Assembly: GCA_963751775.1 (NCBI GenBank)
Contig: CAVVVW010000019.1
Location: 248,001-312,000 of the forward strand
Length of the DNA stretch: 64,000 bases
From: CADEEN01 sp963751775
Lineage (GTDB): Bacteria; Pseudomonadota; Gammaproteobacteria; Burkholderiales; Burkholderiaceae_C
Direction: 5' to 3'
The position numbers and the translations under genes are program-made. The notes under the pieces are model-generated. The model saw only the letters and a program-made list of their open reading frames with translations. It made no database searches and was not told where the DNA came from. Below, piece after piece: positions 41,122 to 50,817 of this stretch. Every line of letters begins with the position of its first letter. Positions within the stretch are counted from its first letter, which is position 1.

Positions 41122-43047
41122 TCAGTTGGCCGGGGCCGACGCGGCAGCCGCCGCGAAGGCCTCGGTGTCGATCCTGACCTTGAAGCGCGTCTTCAGCGCG
41201 CCGTAGTACGCCTGCGCCTCGGCCGCACCCCAGGCCTGTGCGTAGCGCGGCAGCAACTGCACGCGCTCGGGCGCATCCTCGGCCAGTGGCTTGATGGCGA
41301 GCAAGTGGACGACGGCATAACCGCTGTCGCCGAGATCGACGCCCAGCCATTGCGGCAACTTGGTGGCGTCGGCACGCAGCACGGCGTCAACCAGTTCACG
41401 CGGTTGAGTCGACGCACTGGCGCGCGAGATCACCACCGCCGGCGGCAGCGTCGATGCGTCCGCGCCGCCGCGCAGCGCAGCCAGCTTGGCGGCGCCGGCC
41501 TTGCGCGCAGCAGCGGCGGCCTGCTCGGCGACCACACGTTCGCGCACCCGCGGCAATACCTCGGCCAGCGTCTGCACACGTGCCGGCTGATGCTGCAGCA
41601 CGCGCGCAGCGGCCAGTTGGTTGGGCCCGACTTCGACCGCCTCGGTATTGCGCTTGTTCTTCACTGCATCGTTGCCGAACACGGCGGTCAACAGCTTGAC
41701 CGACGCCAACGCGCCAGTCGCCCCTGGCGCCGGCGTGCGCTGCACGTTGGCGGTCTGCTTGACCAGCTTCAACTTGTCGACCAGCGGTTGCAGGCTGTCG
41801 GCCTGTTCGTAGGCCAGGTTGGTGAACTGGTCTGCCGCCTCGGCGAACTTCTTCTGCGCCAGTTGCTTCTTGACTTCGTCCTCGATCTCGGCGCGCACGG
41901 CGTCGAACGGCTTCTTGTCGCCACCGCGAACGGCGTCGAGGCGGATGATGTGGTAGCCAAAGTCGGTCTCGACGACGTTGCTGATCTCGCCCGGCTTCAT
42001 CGCAAAGGCCGCATCTTCGAACGGCTTGACCATCGCGCCGCGGGCGAAGAAATCGAGGTCGCCACCACGCTGCGCCGACGCGGTATCGCTGGAATTCTTC
42101 CGCGCCACCTCGGCGAACGAGGCCGGATTCTTGCGCAACTCGGCCAGCAGCGCCTCGGCCTTGGCCTTGGCCTGCGCGCGTTCGGCCGCCGGCGCGTCCT
42201 TGGCTGCGTTGATCAGCACGTGGCTGGCACGGCGCTCCTCGGCCACGGTGTAACGCGCCGCATTCTCGGTGTAGTACTTGCGCAGTTCCTCCTCGGGCAC
42301 GGTGATGCCGCCCTTGAGCGCGTCGAGGTCGAGCACCACGTACTCGATGCTGGCCTGCTCGGGAGTGCGGAACTGGGCTTCGTGCGCCTTGTGGTACGCG
42401 GCCAGGTCGGCATCGCTCGGGTTGATGCCAGCCGCTTGATCCTTGCTGTCGAAGCGCAACACCTGCGCCTCGCGCTGCTGCAGCAGCGCGTCGACAGCGC
42501 TGCGGCCCGGCGCGCCGGCCGGCGGCACGCTGTTGGTCACGCCGCCGAGCACCTGGCGCAGCAGCAGGTCCTGACGCAGGTTGGCCTCGAAGCCTTCGGG
42601 CGTGAGCCCCTGCGCCCCGAGCAGGACCTTGTACGCTTCAACGTCCAGGCTGCCGTCGGGTCGGCGCAGCGCGGCAACCTGCGGGATCGACAGGATTTCG
42701 CGCTGCACACGCTCGTCGCTGACCGAAAAGTGGGCACGGCTCGCAGCGCTCAGCAGCACACGCTCGCGCACCATGGCGTCGAGCGACTCGCGCTTGACCT
42801 CGGGGCTGTCGAAGAACGCGGCGTCGAGATTGGGCATCTGGCGGCGCATTTGATCGATCTGGCGCCGGTGTGCCGCATCCCATTCGGCCAGCGCGATCTT
42901 CTGCCCGTCGACCCGCGCCACCTCCACGCTCGACGGGTCGTTGAACTTGGTGTAGCCCTGCACACCGAAGAAGACGAACGACGGGAAGATCAGCAACACC
43001 ATCACGAAGAACAACACGCGACTGTGGTTGCGGATGAAATCGAACAT
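41122..43047 (-). CDS. ppiD: Periplasmic chaperone/prolyl isomerase PpiD (SurA N-domain, parvulin domain)
   Basis: Inner-membrane-anchored folding factor for exported proteins. The start MFDFIRNHSRVLFFVMVLLI at 43047 gives a single N-terminal transmembrane helix (about 10-30). A SurA-like chaperone region follows (DGQKIALAEWDAAHRRQIDQ), then a parvulin domain at about 260-360 (RRASHVLINAAKDAPAAERA; RGGDLDFFARGAMVKPFEDA; GYHIIRLDAV). It is 641 residues and unbroken. It lies between tRNA-Val and tRNA-His with HU just upstream, echoing the E. coli lon-hupB-ppiD order. Confidence 0.93.
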   Translation of the reverse strand: MFDFIRNHSRVLFFVMVLLIFPSFVFFGVQGYTKFNDPSSVEVARVDGQKIALAEWDAAHRRQIDQMRRQMPNLDAAFFDSPEVKRESLDAMVRERVLLSAASRAHFSVSDERVQREILSIPQVAALRRPDGSLDVEAYKVLLGAQGLTPEGFEANLRQDLLLRQVLGGVTNSVPPAGAPGRSAVDALLQQREAQVLRFDSKDQAAGINPSDADLAAYHKAHEAQFRTPEQASIEYVVLDLDALKGGITVPEEELRKYYTENAARYTVAEERRASHVLINAAKDAPAAERAQAKAKAEALLAELRKNPASFAEVARKNSSDTASAQRGGDLDFFARGAMVKPFEDAAFAMKPGEISNVVETDFGYHIIRLDAVRGGDKKPFDAVRAEIEDEVKKQLAQKKFAEAADQFTNLAYEQADSLQPLVDKLKLVKQTANVQRTPAPGATGALASVKLLTAVFGNDAVKNKRNTEAVEVGPNQLAAARVLQHQPARVQTLAEVLPRVRERVVAEQAAAAARKAGAAKLAALRGGADASTLPPAVVISRASASTQPRELVDAVLRADATKLPQWLGVDLGDSGYAVVHLLAIKPLAEDAPERVQLLPRYAQAWGAAEAQAYYGALKTRFKVRIDTEAFAAAAASAPAN

Positions 43048-43094
43048 GGAAGCATTACCTCTTGCAAATGCAGCGCGCGGCAAGACGCCGCGCG

Positions 43095-43170
43095 TGGTGG
43101 GTGCTGACGGGCTCGAACCGCCGACCTACGCCTTGTAAGGGCGCCGCTCTACCAACTGAGCTAAGCACCC
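43095..43170 (-). tRNA. tRNA-Val (UAC)
   Basis: Cloverleaf on the minus strand with acceptor GGGTGCT/AGCACCC, D-arm TAGCTCAGTTGGTAGAGC, anticodon TAC in CCTTACAAGG, T-arm GCGGTTCGAGCCCGT and encoded CCA. About 76 nt. It lies between HU and ppiD. Confidence 0.97.
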
Positions 43171-43235
43171 GGCCCGATCAATGATCGGATGCTGGGCCGC
43201 GCGATGACAGTCTATGCTGTCGCCGCACCTGGCGG

Positions 43236-43505
43236 TCAAAGAGCGTCTTTGAGCCCCTTGCCCGGGCGGAACTTGGGCACCTTCGCGGCCTTGATCTTGA
43301 TCGCCGCGCCGGTACGCGGATTGCGGCCCGCGCGAGCCGCACGCTTGCTGACCGTGAACGTGCCGAACCCGACCAGCGACACGCTGCCGCCGCGCTTGAG
43401 CGTGGTCTTCACGCCACCAATCACAGCCTCCAGCGCTCGAGTCGCTGCAGCCTTGGAGATGTCGGCCTGCTTGGCAATGTGCTCGATCAATTCAGACTTG
43501 TTCAC
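43236..43505 (-). CDS. hupB: DNA-binding protein HU
   Basis: Nucleoid histone-like protein. The GTG start gives NKSELIEHIAKQADISKAAA, the HU N-terminus; the DNA-intercalating arm includes GFGTFTVSKRAARAGRNPRT, and the C-terminus ends KVPKFRPGKGLKDAL. It has 89 residues, the family size. The ATG-initiated frame further upstream is not conserved. A small palindrome, CCGATCA-A-TGATCGG, lies in the gap to tRNA-Val. Confidence 0.96.
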   Translation of the reverse strand: MNKSELIEHIAKQADISKAAATRALEAVIGGVKTTLKRGGSVSLVGFGTFTVSKRAARAGRNPRTGAAIKIKAAKVPKFRPGKGLKDAL

Positions 43506-43653
43506 GAAAGGGTCCCCTCGTTCGTCAGTTAGGTTGTCGCCGGGAGTTCTTCTCGCGGGCCGGTCGTTGCGCCGACGACCAACGAGGTTCATTACATCCG
43601 TGCCCCTTCCGGGTGTCAAGGCGCGGACAGCGGGAGCGCGATTCTATTCGGAT

Positions 43654-44754
43654 TCAGCATACGCCCAGCAGGGCTTGTTCCACTGCCCGACCGACCTCGG
43701 ACGTGCTTGCGTGACCACCCAGATCGGGGGTCCGTGGCGCACCGCTGGCCGGCTCGAGCACGGCCTCGATCGCAGCCACGATGGCATCGTGCGCGTCGCG
43801 GTGACCGAGGAAATCGAGCATCAACGCGGCCGACCAGATCTGTCCGATCGGGTTGGCGACGCCCTTGCCGGCGATGTCGGGCGCCGAGCCATGCACGGGC
43901 TCGAACAGGCTCGGCCATTGCCGCGTCGGATTCAGACTCGCCGATGGCGCAATGCCGATGGTGCCGGTGCAGGCCGGCCCGAGGTCGGACAGGATGTCGC
44001 CGAACAGGTTGCTCGCCACGACGACGTCGAACTGCTGCGGGCGCTGCACGAAGTGCGCGGTCAGGATGTCGATGTGGAAGCGATCGACGGCCACGCCTGG
44101 ATACGCCTTTGCCATTTCGGCAACACGTTCGTCCCAGTACGGCATGGTGATGGAGATGCCGTTGCTCTTGGTCGCCGAGGTGAGCTTTCTGCGTGGCCGC
44201 TTCATCGCCTCCTCGAAAGCGTACTTGAGGACGCGGTCGACACCGACGCGCGACATCACCGTTTCCTGGATCACGACTTCGCGTTCAGTGCCCTCGAACA
44301 TGCGCCCGCCGATGCTCGAATATTCGCCTTCGGTGTTCTCGCGCACGATCAGCATGTCGATATCGCCAGGCTTCAATGCCAGACCGTTGCGGTCGACCAA
44401 CGGCGAGCGGATGCCCGGCATCAGGCGCGCGGGTCGCAGGTTGACGTACTGATCGAACTCGCGCCGGAATTTCAGCAGCGAGCCCCACAAGGACACATGG
44501 TCGGGCACCGTCGCCGGCCAGCCCACGGCGCCGAACAGGATCGCGTCGAAGCCGCCGAGCTGTGCCTTCCAGTCGTCGGGCATCATCTTGCCGTGGCGGG
44601 CGTAGTAGTCGCAGTTGGCGAACTCGAACGTCTGCTGCTCGATCGCGATGCCGAAACGCCGCGCCGCAGCGGCGAGCACACGCAGGCTCTCGGGCATCAC
44701 TTCCTTGCCGATGCCGTCACCGGCGATCACGGCAATGCGGTGGGCGGTGGTCAT
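43654..44754 (-). CDS. Tartrate dehydrogenase/D-malate dehydrogenase-like (isopropylmalate dehydrogenase superfamily)
   Basis: NAD-dependent beta-decarboxylating dehydrogenase of 366 residues. It has the N-terminal IAVIAGDGIGKEVMPESLRV, the arginine-rich substrate loop LLKFRREFDQYVNLRPARLM, the signature IVRENTEGEYSSIGGRMFEG, and metal aspartates in ASNLFGDILSDLGPACTGTI. LFEPVHGSAPDIAGKGVANP binds the cofactor. The substrate-loop sequence and ENTEGEYSS variant fit the TtuC/DmlA branch rather than LeuB. It follows the dehalogenase-like gene by an ATGA overlap, so the two are translationally coupled. Preferred substrate cannot be fixed from sequence. Confidence 0.85.
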   Translation of the reverse strand: MTTAHRIAVIAGDGIGKEVMPESLRVLAAAARRFGIAIEQQTFEFANCDYYARHGKMMPDDWKAQLGGFDAILFGAVGWPATVPDHVSLWGSLLKFRREFDQYVNLRPARLMPGIRSPLVDRNGLALKPGDIDMLIVRENTEGEYSSIGGRMFEGTEREVVIQETVMSRVGVDRVLKYAFEEAMKRPRRKLTSATKSNGISITMPYWDERVAEMAKAYPGVAVDRFHIDILTAHFVQRPQQFDVVVASNLFGDILSDLGPACTGTIGIAPSASLNPTRQWPSLFEPVHGSAPDIAGKGVANPIGQIWSAALMLDFLGHRDAHDAIVAAIEAVLEPASGAPRTPDLGGHASTSEVGRAVEQALLGVC

Positions 44755-45639
44755 GACTTGGGGCCTCCAAAGAATGTCCGCATCTCGGCCAGCAGTTCGG
44801 CGGGCCGCTCCTCGGCAATGTAATGGCCGCAATCGAGCGCGATGCCGCTGACGTCGGTGGCCGCGTCGCGCCACAGGCCGAGCACGTCGAAGCAACGCCC
44901 GACCACGCCCTGTGCGCCCCACAACACGCGCAGCGGCACGCGAACGCGGTGGCCGCGGTCGCGGTCGATGCGATCGTGCTCGAGGTCTATCGTCGCCGAG
45001 GCTCGGTAGTCCTCGCAGATCGCGGTTGCGCTGCCGGCGCATGGCGATGCAGCGTTCGTACTCCGCCAGCGCCTCCGGTGCAAAGGGTCCGAGGCCGGCG
45101 AAACGGCGGCCCATGCCTTCGCGCAGCCAGGCCGACGGGTCGGCCTCGATCGCGCGTTCGGGCAACGGCGCATCCTGGATCAGGAAGAACCAGTGCCAGT
45201 AGGCACGCGCGAAGGCCTCGGTGGTGCCCTCGTACATCGCCAGCGTGGGCGCAATGTCGAGCAACATCATCCGCGTCGGCGCATCGGGGTGGTCGAGCGC
45301 AAGGCGGTGCGCGACGCGTGCGCCGCGGTCGTGCGCGCAGACCGCGAAACGCTCGAATCCGAAGTGACGCATCACGGCAACGGCGTCGGCCGCCATCGCA
45401 CGCTTGCTGTACAGCGCGTGATCGACCGAAGCCGGCAGGCGCGTGCTGTCGCCGCGACCACGCAAGTCCATCGCCACGACGCTGAACCGCTGCGCCAGAG
45501 GCCCCGCCACCGCATGCCACATGGCGTGCGTCTGCGGGTGGCCATGCAACAGCAACAGCGGCGGACCGTCGCCACCGCGGCGCGCGCGCAGGCGCACGCC
45601 TTGGTGGTCGATGTCGTGCAGCGTGAAGTCTTCGAACAT
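44751..45639 (-). CDS. Alpha/beta hydrolase, haloacetate (fluoroacetate) dehalogenase-like (one frame break)
   Basis: Fold and motifs match the DehH/FAcD family, which displaces halide from haloacetates to give glycolate. Oxyanion region LLLLHGHPQTHAMWH; nucleophile aspartate with two carboxylate-binding arginines in AVCAHDRGARVAHRLALDHP; acid region LLDIAPTLAMYEG; the halide-pocket His-Trp pair in AYWHWFFLIQDAPLPE; catalytic histidine in DCGHYIAEERPAEL. An extra base near 45013 breaks the frame before ICEDYRASATIDLEHDR. Restored length is about 295, typical. Coupled to a tartrate dehydrogenase-like gene and 9 bp after an EamA transporter. Epoxide hydrolases are related alternatives. Confidence 0.8.
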
Positions 45640-45648
45640 GGCCGGCTG

Positions 45649-46544
45649 TCATTGTGCAGCGCGGCGATACACGACCAGCCAGACACCGACCGCCGTGAGC
45701 GCGAAGCCGGCCAGCACAGCTGGCACCCAGCGCTTCGCCGAACAGCAACGCGGCCATCACCGCGGTGCATGGCGGCACCAGGTACATCAGGCTGACCACG
45801 CGCGTGGCCGCGCCGCGCTGGATCAGCATGTAGAGCAACGAGCTGCCACCCAGCGACAGCGCCAGCACCGACCAGGCCATTGCAAAGAGGAGCTCAGGGT
45901 GCGGTTGCCACGCGGCCGCCTTCGAGCCAGGCCAGCGGCGCCGTGACGACCAGCGCAGCGGCGAGCTGCACCGCATTGGCGGTGCGCACATCGCACGGTG
46001 CAACGAAGCGCTTCTGGTACAGCGTGCCGGCGGTGATCGACAGCAGGGCAAAGATCGACAGCGACAGGTTGGCCGGCGTGACCTCGCCCAGGCCGAGCTT
46101 GGGGCCGACCACCAACATCAAGCCGCCCAGGCCGAGCAGCAGGCCGGCCCATTGCCGCGGCTCCACCGCATGCGCGCTGCCGCGGGCCGACAGCCACAGC
46201 GCCGTCAAGACCGGCTGCAGGCCGACGATCAGCGCCACCGTGCCGGCGCCGATGCCGGACTTCACCGCAGCCCAGACCCCGCCCAGGTAGCCGGCGTGCA
46301 TCAAGATGCCGGTGATGGCCAGGTGGCCCCATTGCGCACGCCCGCGCGGCCAGGCCGCGCGCGCCACGGCGATCCAGACGCCGAAGGCCAGCACCGAAAG
46401 CGCATAACGCAAGGTCAGGAAGCCCAGCGGCGGCGCATGCGGCATGCCGAAGCGGGCGACGACGAAGCCGGTGCTCCAGATCATCACGAACACCGCGGGC
46501 ATGGCCCCCAGCAGCCAGCGCTGCGACTCAGCGGACCTTGGCAC
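45649..46544 (-). CDS. EamA/DMT family transporter (two frame breaks)
   Basis: Inner-membrane transporter with about ten helices in two EamA repeats. The first opens GAMPAVFVMIWSTGFVVARF and includes LAITGILMHAGYLGGVWAAV and TVALIVGLQPVLTALWLSAR; the second includes SLSIFALLSITAGTLYQKRF and SLMYLVPPCTAVMAALLFGE. Extra bases near 45893 and 45738 break the frame; restored, it ends FALTAVGVWLVVYRRAAQ at 45649. About 297 residues. Substrate unknown. It overlaps the 3-prime end of pgsA by 17 bp and lies 9 bp before the dehalogenase-like gene, so it could move that enzyme's substrate. Confidence 0.85.
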
Positions 46545-47096
46545 GGATCTCCGGCAGGGCCTTCTGCAAGTAGTAGACCATCGACCAGATCGTCAGCACC
46601 GCCGCGACCACGATCAGCAGCGTGCCCCATTGGCGCGTGTCGATGATGCCGAACAGCTTGCCGTTGAAGAGCAGGAACGGGATCGCCACCATCTGCACCA
46701 CGGTCTTGACCTTGCCCAGCATGTGCACCGCGACGCTGCGGCTGGCGCCGATCTGCGCCATCCACTCGCGCAGCGCCGAAATCGCGATCTCGCGGCCGAT
46801 GATGACGAAGGCGATCAGCGCGTTGACGCGATCGAGTTGCAGCAGGATCAGCAGCGCCGCGCAGATCAGGAACTTGTCGGCCACCGGGTCGAGAAAGGCA
46901 CCGAAGGCCGAGGTCTGATTCAGCTTGCGCGCCAGATAGCCGTCGGCCCAATCGGTGATGGCCACGGCCACGAACAGCACGGTGGCGATCAGGTTGCGTT
47001 CGGGCTCGTCGTCAGCGGCAGGTAGAACACGCCGACGATGAGCGGAATCGCGACGATGCGGGCCCAGGTCAGGAGCGTCGGCAGGTTGAAGAACAT
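46528..47096 (-). CDS. pgsA: CDP-diacylglycerol-glycerol-3-phosphate 3-phosphatidyltransferase PgsA (frame break)
   Basis: Membrane enzyme that commits CDP-diacylglycerol to phosphatidylglycerol. The N-terminus NLPTLLTWARIVAIPLIVGV is diagnostic. The CDP-alcohol motif is complete in ITDWADGYLARKLNQTSAFG with AFLDPVADKFL. Near 47010 the frame shifts by two (or minus one) between LPL and EPERNLIATVLF. Restored length is about 188, normal. The gene is essential in most bacteria, so the break is almost surely a sequence error. It lies 74 bp downstream of uvrC, a common pairing in proteobacteria. Confidence 0.93.
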
Positions 47097-47170
47097 GTGC
47101 CGATCGTAGCCGGTCTGGCGTGCGCCGGGCTGACGCCGGTCGGGCTACATCGTCGAGCGCGTGCCGAGCC

Positions 47171-49061
47171 TCAATGCAGCGCACGGTAGATCTCCTCGGC
47201 CAGCGGCTTGGAGATGCCTTCGACGCTGGCCAGGTCCTCGACACTGGCGTTGGACACGCCGCGCACGCCGCCGAAGCGCTGCAGCAGGCGGGCGCGCTTC
47301 TTCGGGCCGACCCCCGCGATGTCCTCCAACTGGCTGGCGCCGGTGCGCACGCTGGCGCGCTTGGCGCGCATCCCGGTGATGGCGAATCGGTGCGCTTCGT
47401 CGCGGATCTGCGCCACCAGCATCAGTGCCGCGGAGTCGGCACCCAGATAGACCTTGTCGCGGCCGTCGGCAAAGACCAGCTCTTCGAGTCCGACCTTGCG
47501 GCCGGCGCCCTTTTCCACGCCGACGATCAGCGACAGGTCCAGGCCGAGCTCGGCGAAGACCTCGCGCGCCACCGCCACCTGGCCGCGACCGCCGTCGACC
47601 AGCACCAGCTCGGGCAGCCGCACCTGCGCGCTGCCGCTGCTCAGGGCCTCGGCCAGCTTGCCGTAGCGGCGCATCAGCACCTGGCGCATCGCGGCGTAGT
47701 CGTCGCCGCCGGTGATGCCGCCGATGTTGTAGCGGCGGTATTGCGCGCTCTGCATCTGGTGGTTCTCGAACACCACGCAGCTGGCCTGTGTCGCTTCGCC
47801 GGCGGTGTGGCTGATGTCGAAGCACTCGATGCGCAAGGCGTCGAGGTCGGCCACCTCGAGCGCGAGTGCGTCGGCCAGTGCGCGCGTGCGTTCGCGCTGC
47901 GAGCCCTCTTCGGCCAGCAAGCGCGCCAGCGCGATCTGCGCGCCATTGACTGCCATCTCGAGCCAGGCCCGGCGCTGCTCGCGCGGCTGCTTGCGTGGCA
48001 ATGACCTTGACGCCGCTGTGTTCGGCCAGCGCATCGAGCAAAGCCTGGTCGACCGCGTGGCTGGTCAGCAGTTGCGGCGGCACGAAGCCGTCGAGGTAAT
48101 GCTGGGCGATGAAGGCTTCGAGCACATGCACTTCCGGCGCCGTGCCCTCGGCGACCGCCGCGGCGTCTTCGACGTGCGTCGGGAAGTAGGCCCGATCGCC
48201 GAGATGGCGTCCGCCGCGCACCATCGCAAGATTCACGCAGGCCCGCCCGCCCTGCACCTTGACCGCCAGGATGTCGATGTCCTTGTCGATGGCACCCAGG
48301 CTGCTGGCGTCGACCGCCTGCTGGTGCAGCACCCGGGCCAGCGATTCGATCTGCTTGCGCAACTCGGCCGCCTGCTCGTACTCGAGCCGCTCGGCATGGG
48401 CCATCATGCGCTGCTGCAGGTCGTCGAGCACGGCCTCGGTGTCGCCGCGCAGGAAGCGCTCGGTATCGGCCACGTCGCGCGCGTAGTCGTCGGCCGAGAT
48501 CAGGCCGACGCAGGGCCCCGTGCAGCGCCGGATCTGGTACAGCAGGCAGGGCCGCGAGCGATTCGCGAACACCGTGTCCTCGCAGGTGCGCAGCCGGAAT
48601 ACCTTCTGGATCAGGTGGATCGAGTCCTTCACCGCCCAGGCGCTCGGGTAGGGGCCGAAGTAGCGGTGCTTCTTGTCGACGGCGCCACGGTAATAGGCCA
48701 CGCGCGGAAAGGTGGCCGACACCAGCTTGAGGTACGGATAGCTCTTGTCGTCGCGAAACAGGATGTTGAAGCGCGGGCTGAGCGCCTTGATCAGGTTGTT
48801 CTCGAGCAGCAATGCCTCGGCTTCGCTGCGCACCACCGTGGTCTCGAGCCGCGCGATGCGTTCGACCATCAGGCCGATGCGCGTGCCTGCATGGTCCTTC
48901 TGGAAGTAGCTCGACACGCGCTTCCTGAGGTTGCGCGCCTTGCCGACGTAGAGCACGGCGCCGGCCGCGTCGAAGTAGCGATAGACACCCGGCCGCTGCG
49001 GCAGCGCGGCCACTTCCGCGAGCAGGTGCGCGCGGCTGTCGGGCGGCGTCGTTTCGTTCAT
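47171..49061 (-). CDS. uvrC: Excinuclease ABC subunit UvrC (one frame break)
   Basis: Nucleotide excision repair nuclease that makes both incisions. The N-terminal GIY-YIG domain is RPGVYRYFDAAGAVLYVGKA, a cysteine-rich region has PCLLYQIRRCTGPCVG, and the UvrB-binding UVR motif includes LEYEQAAELRKQIESLARVL. The C-terminal RNase H-like domain has IECFDISHTAGEATQASCVV and LVLVDGGRGQ, then a helix-hairpin-helix tail (GVGPKKRARLLQRFGGVRG). An extra base near 47998 breaks the frame. Restored length is about 629. The start MNETTPPDS at 49061 is 32 bp from divergent earP. Confidence 0.95.
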
Positions 49062-49093
49062 GCGACGCAATTATCGGTGTCGATAATCGCCCG

Positions 49094-50145
49094 ATGCGCT
49101 GGGACATCTTCTGCCGCGTCATCGACAACCACGGCGACCTGGGCCTGTGCTGGCGCCTGGCCGCCGACCTCGCCGCACGCGACGAGACCGTGCGGCTGTG
49201 GGTCGACGATCCGTCGGCACTGGCCTGGATGGCGCCGCACGGTGCGCCCGGCGTCAGCGTCGTGCACTGGGTCGAGCCGCTGCCCGCCATCGAACCTGGC
49301 GAGGTGGTGATCGAGGCCTTCGGCTGCGACCCACCCGCTGCCTTTGTCGCCCGCATGGCCGCGCAGCCCAGGCCGGCGCTGTGGATCAACCTCGAGTACC
49401 TCAGCGCCGAGCCCTACGTCGAGCGCTGCCACGGCCTGCCTTCGCCACAACAGCAGGGGCCCGGCGCCGGGCTGCGCAAGTGGTTCTTCTACCCCGGCTT
49501 CACGCCCGCCAGCGGTGGCCTGTTGCGCGAAGCCAAACGCACTCGACGCCAGCCTGCCATCTTGGCTGGAGAGTCAGGGCGTGACGCCGCTCGAGGGCGA
49601 GCGCCGCGTCAGCCTGTTCGCCTATGGCGATGCGCCGCTGTCGCGAACTGTTCGACCGGCTCGATGGCGAGCCGACGTTGGTCCTGTTGGCCGCCGGTGC
49701 GGCGCAGGCGCCGGCCCTGGCGCTGTTCGACCGCCGCGGTCGCCGCGGCCGCCACCTGCGCGCGCACGCCCTGCCCTGGCTCGACCAGCCGGGCTACGAC
49801 CAACTGCTGCGCGCCTGCGACATCAACTTCGCCCGCGGCGAGGATTCGATCGTGCGTGCGATGTGGGCCGGTGCGCCGTTCGTGTGGCAGATCTACGCCC
49901 AGGCCGACGGTGCCCACGCCGTCAAGCTCGAGGCCCTGCTCGACCGGCTTACCGCGCACTGCAACCCGAGCCTGGCCATCGAAGTGCGGCAGTTGTGGCG
50001 AGCCTGGAATCGGCTGGCCGAGTGGCCGAGCGCACTGCCGGCCGCCGAGCCGTGGCATGCGCTGTGCCTGGATTGGCGCCGGCGCCTGATGGCACAGCGC
50101 GACCTCACCAGCCAATTGCTGGGCTTCGTGGCCGCCAGACGGTAG
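49094..50145 (+). CDS. earP: EF-P arginine rhamnosyltransferase EarP (two frame breaks)
   Basis: Inverting GT-B glycosyltransferase that adds rhamnose from dTDP-rhamnose to Arg32 of elongation factor P. The N-terminus WDIFCRVIDNHGDLGLCWRL holds the aspartates of the family; the C-terminal nucleotide-sugar site is CDINFARGEDSIVRAMWAGA. PALWINLEYLSAEPYVERCH and RKWFFYPGFTPASGGLLRE are further family blocks. Extra bases near 49548 and 49640 break the frame; restored length is about 349. Adjacent efp encodes an Arg at position 32, the matching substrate. The pair is known in beta- and some gammaproteobacteria. Confidence 0.92.
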
Positions 50146-50212
50146 AATTGCGGGCTTTGCGCACCGGCGTTCGAAACGCACCTGCGCTTCACATTCCACA
50201 CCGCAAGACACC

Positions 50213-50764
50213 ATGAAAACCGCTCAGGAAATCCGCGCCGGCAACGTCATCATGCAGGGCAAGGATCCGATGGTCATCCTCAAGACCGAATACAGCCGCG
50301 GCGGCCGCAACTCGGCCACCGTGCGCATGAAGATGAAGAACCTGCTCAACGGCTCCGGCGCCGAGTTGGTGTTCAAGGCCGACGACAAGATGGATCAGAT
50401 CGTGCTCGACAAGAAGGAGTGCACCTACTCCTACTTCGCCGACCCGATGTACGCCTTCATGGACGCCGAGTACAACCAGTTCGAAGTCGAGTCCGAGAAC
50501 ATGGGCGACGCCATCAACTACCTCGAAGACGGCATGCCGGTCGAAGTCGTGTTCTACGACGGCAAGGCGATCTCGGTCGAACTGCCGACCTCGGTGGTGC
50601 GCGAAGTGGTCACCGAACCGGCCGTCAAGGGCGACACCTCGGGCAAGGTCATGAAGCCGGCCAAGATCGCCACCGGGTTCGAGATCGCCGTGCCGCTGTT
50701 CGTCGAGAACGGCGACAAGATCGAGATCGACACCCGCACGCACGAGTACCGCAAGCGCGTCTAG
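50213..50764 (+). CDS. efp: Elongation factor P (Arg32 type)
   Basis: Translation factor that rescues ribosomes stalled at proline runs. It has 183 residues: N-terminal KOW-like domain (MKTAQEIRAGNVIMQGKDPM) and two OB domains. The loop at positions 27-34 reads YSRGGRNS, with Arg at 32, the residue rhamnosylated by EarP, instead of the lysine used by the EpmA system. The C-terminal signature is IATGFEIAVPLFVENGDKIE. It is unbroken. It lies 67 bp after earP. A TAGAAT hexamer at 50143-50148, at the earP stop, may be its -10 box. Confidence 0.97.
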   Translation: MKTAQEIRAGNVIMQGKDPMVILKTEYSRGGRNSATVRMKMKNLLNGSGAELVFKADDKMDQIVLDKKECTYSYFADPMYAFMDAEYNQFEVESENMGDAINYLEDGMPVEVVFYDGKAISVELPTSVVREVVTEPAVKGDTSGKVMKPAKIATGFEIAVPLFVENGDKIEIDTRTHEYRKRV

Positions 50765-50817
50765 CACGCAGGACAGCGGGCGCCGATGCCCGGTTTCAAT
50801 GCGAGGCCGGCGCCGAA

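Noticed and set aside
43171..43235. Palindrome CCGATCA-A-TGATCGG between HU and tRNA-Val as an operator
   Set aside because: It lies downstream of HU and upstream of nothing on that strand except a tRNA; no promoter context. A weak structural element at most.
43654..44754. Call of LeuB (3-isopropylmalate dehydrogenase)
   Set aside because: No leuCD nearby, and the substrate loop and ENTEGEYSS motif fit the tartrate/D-malate branch better.
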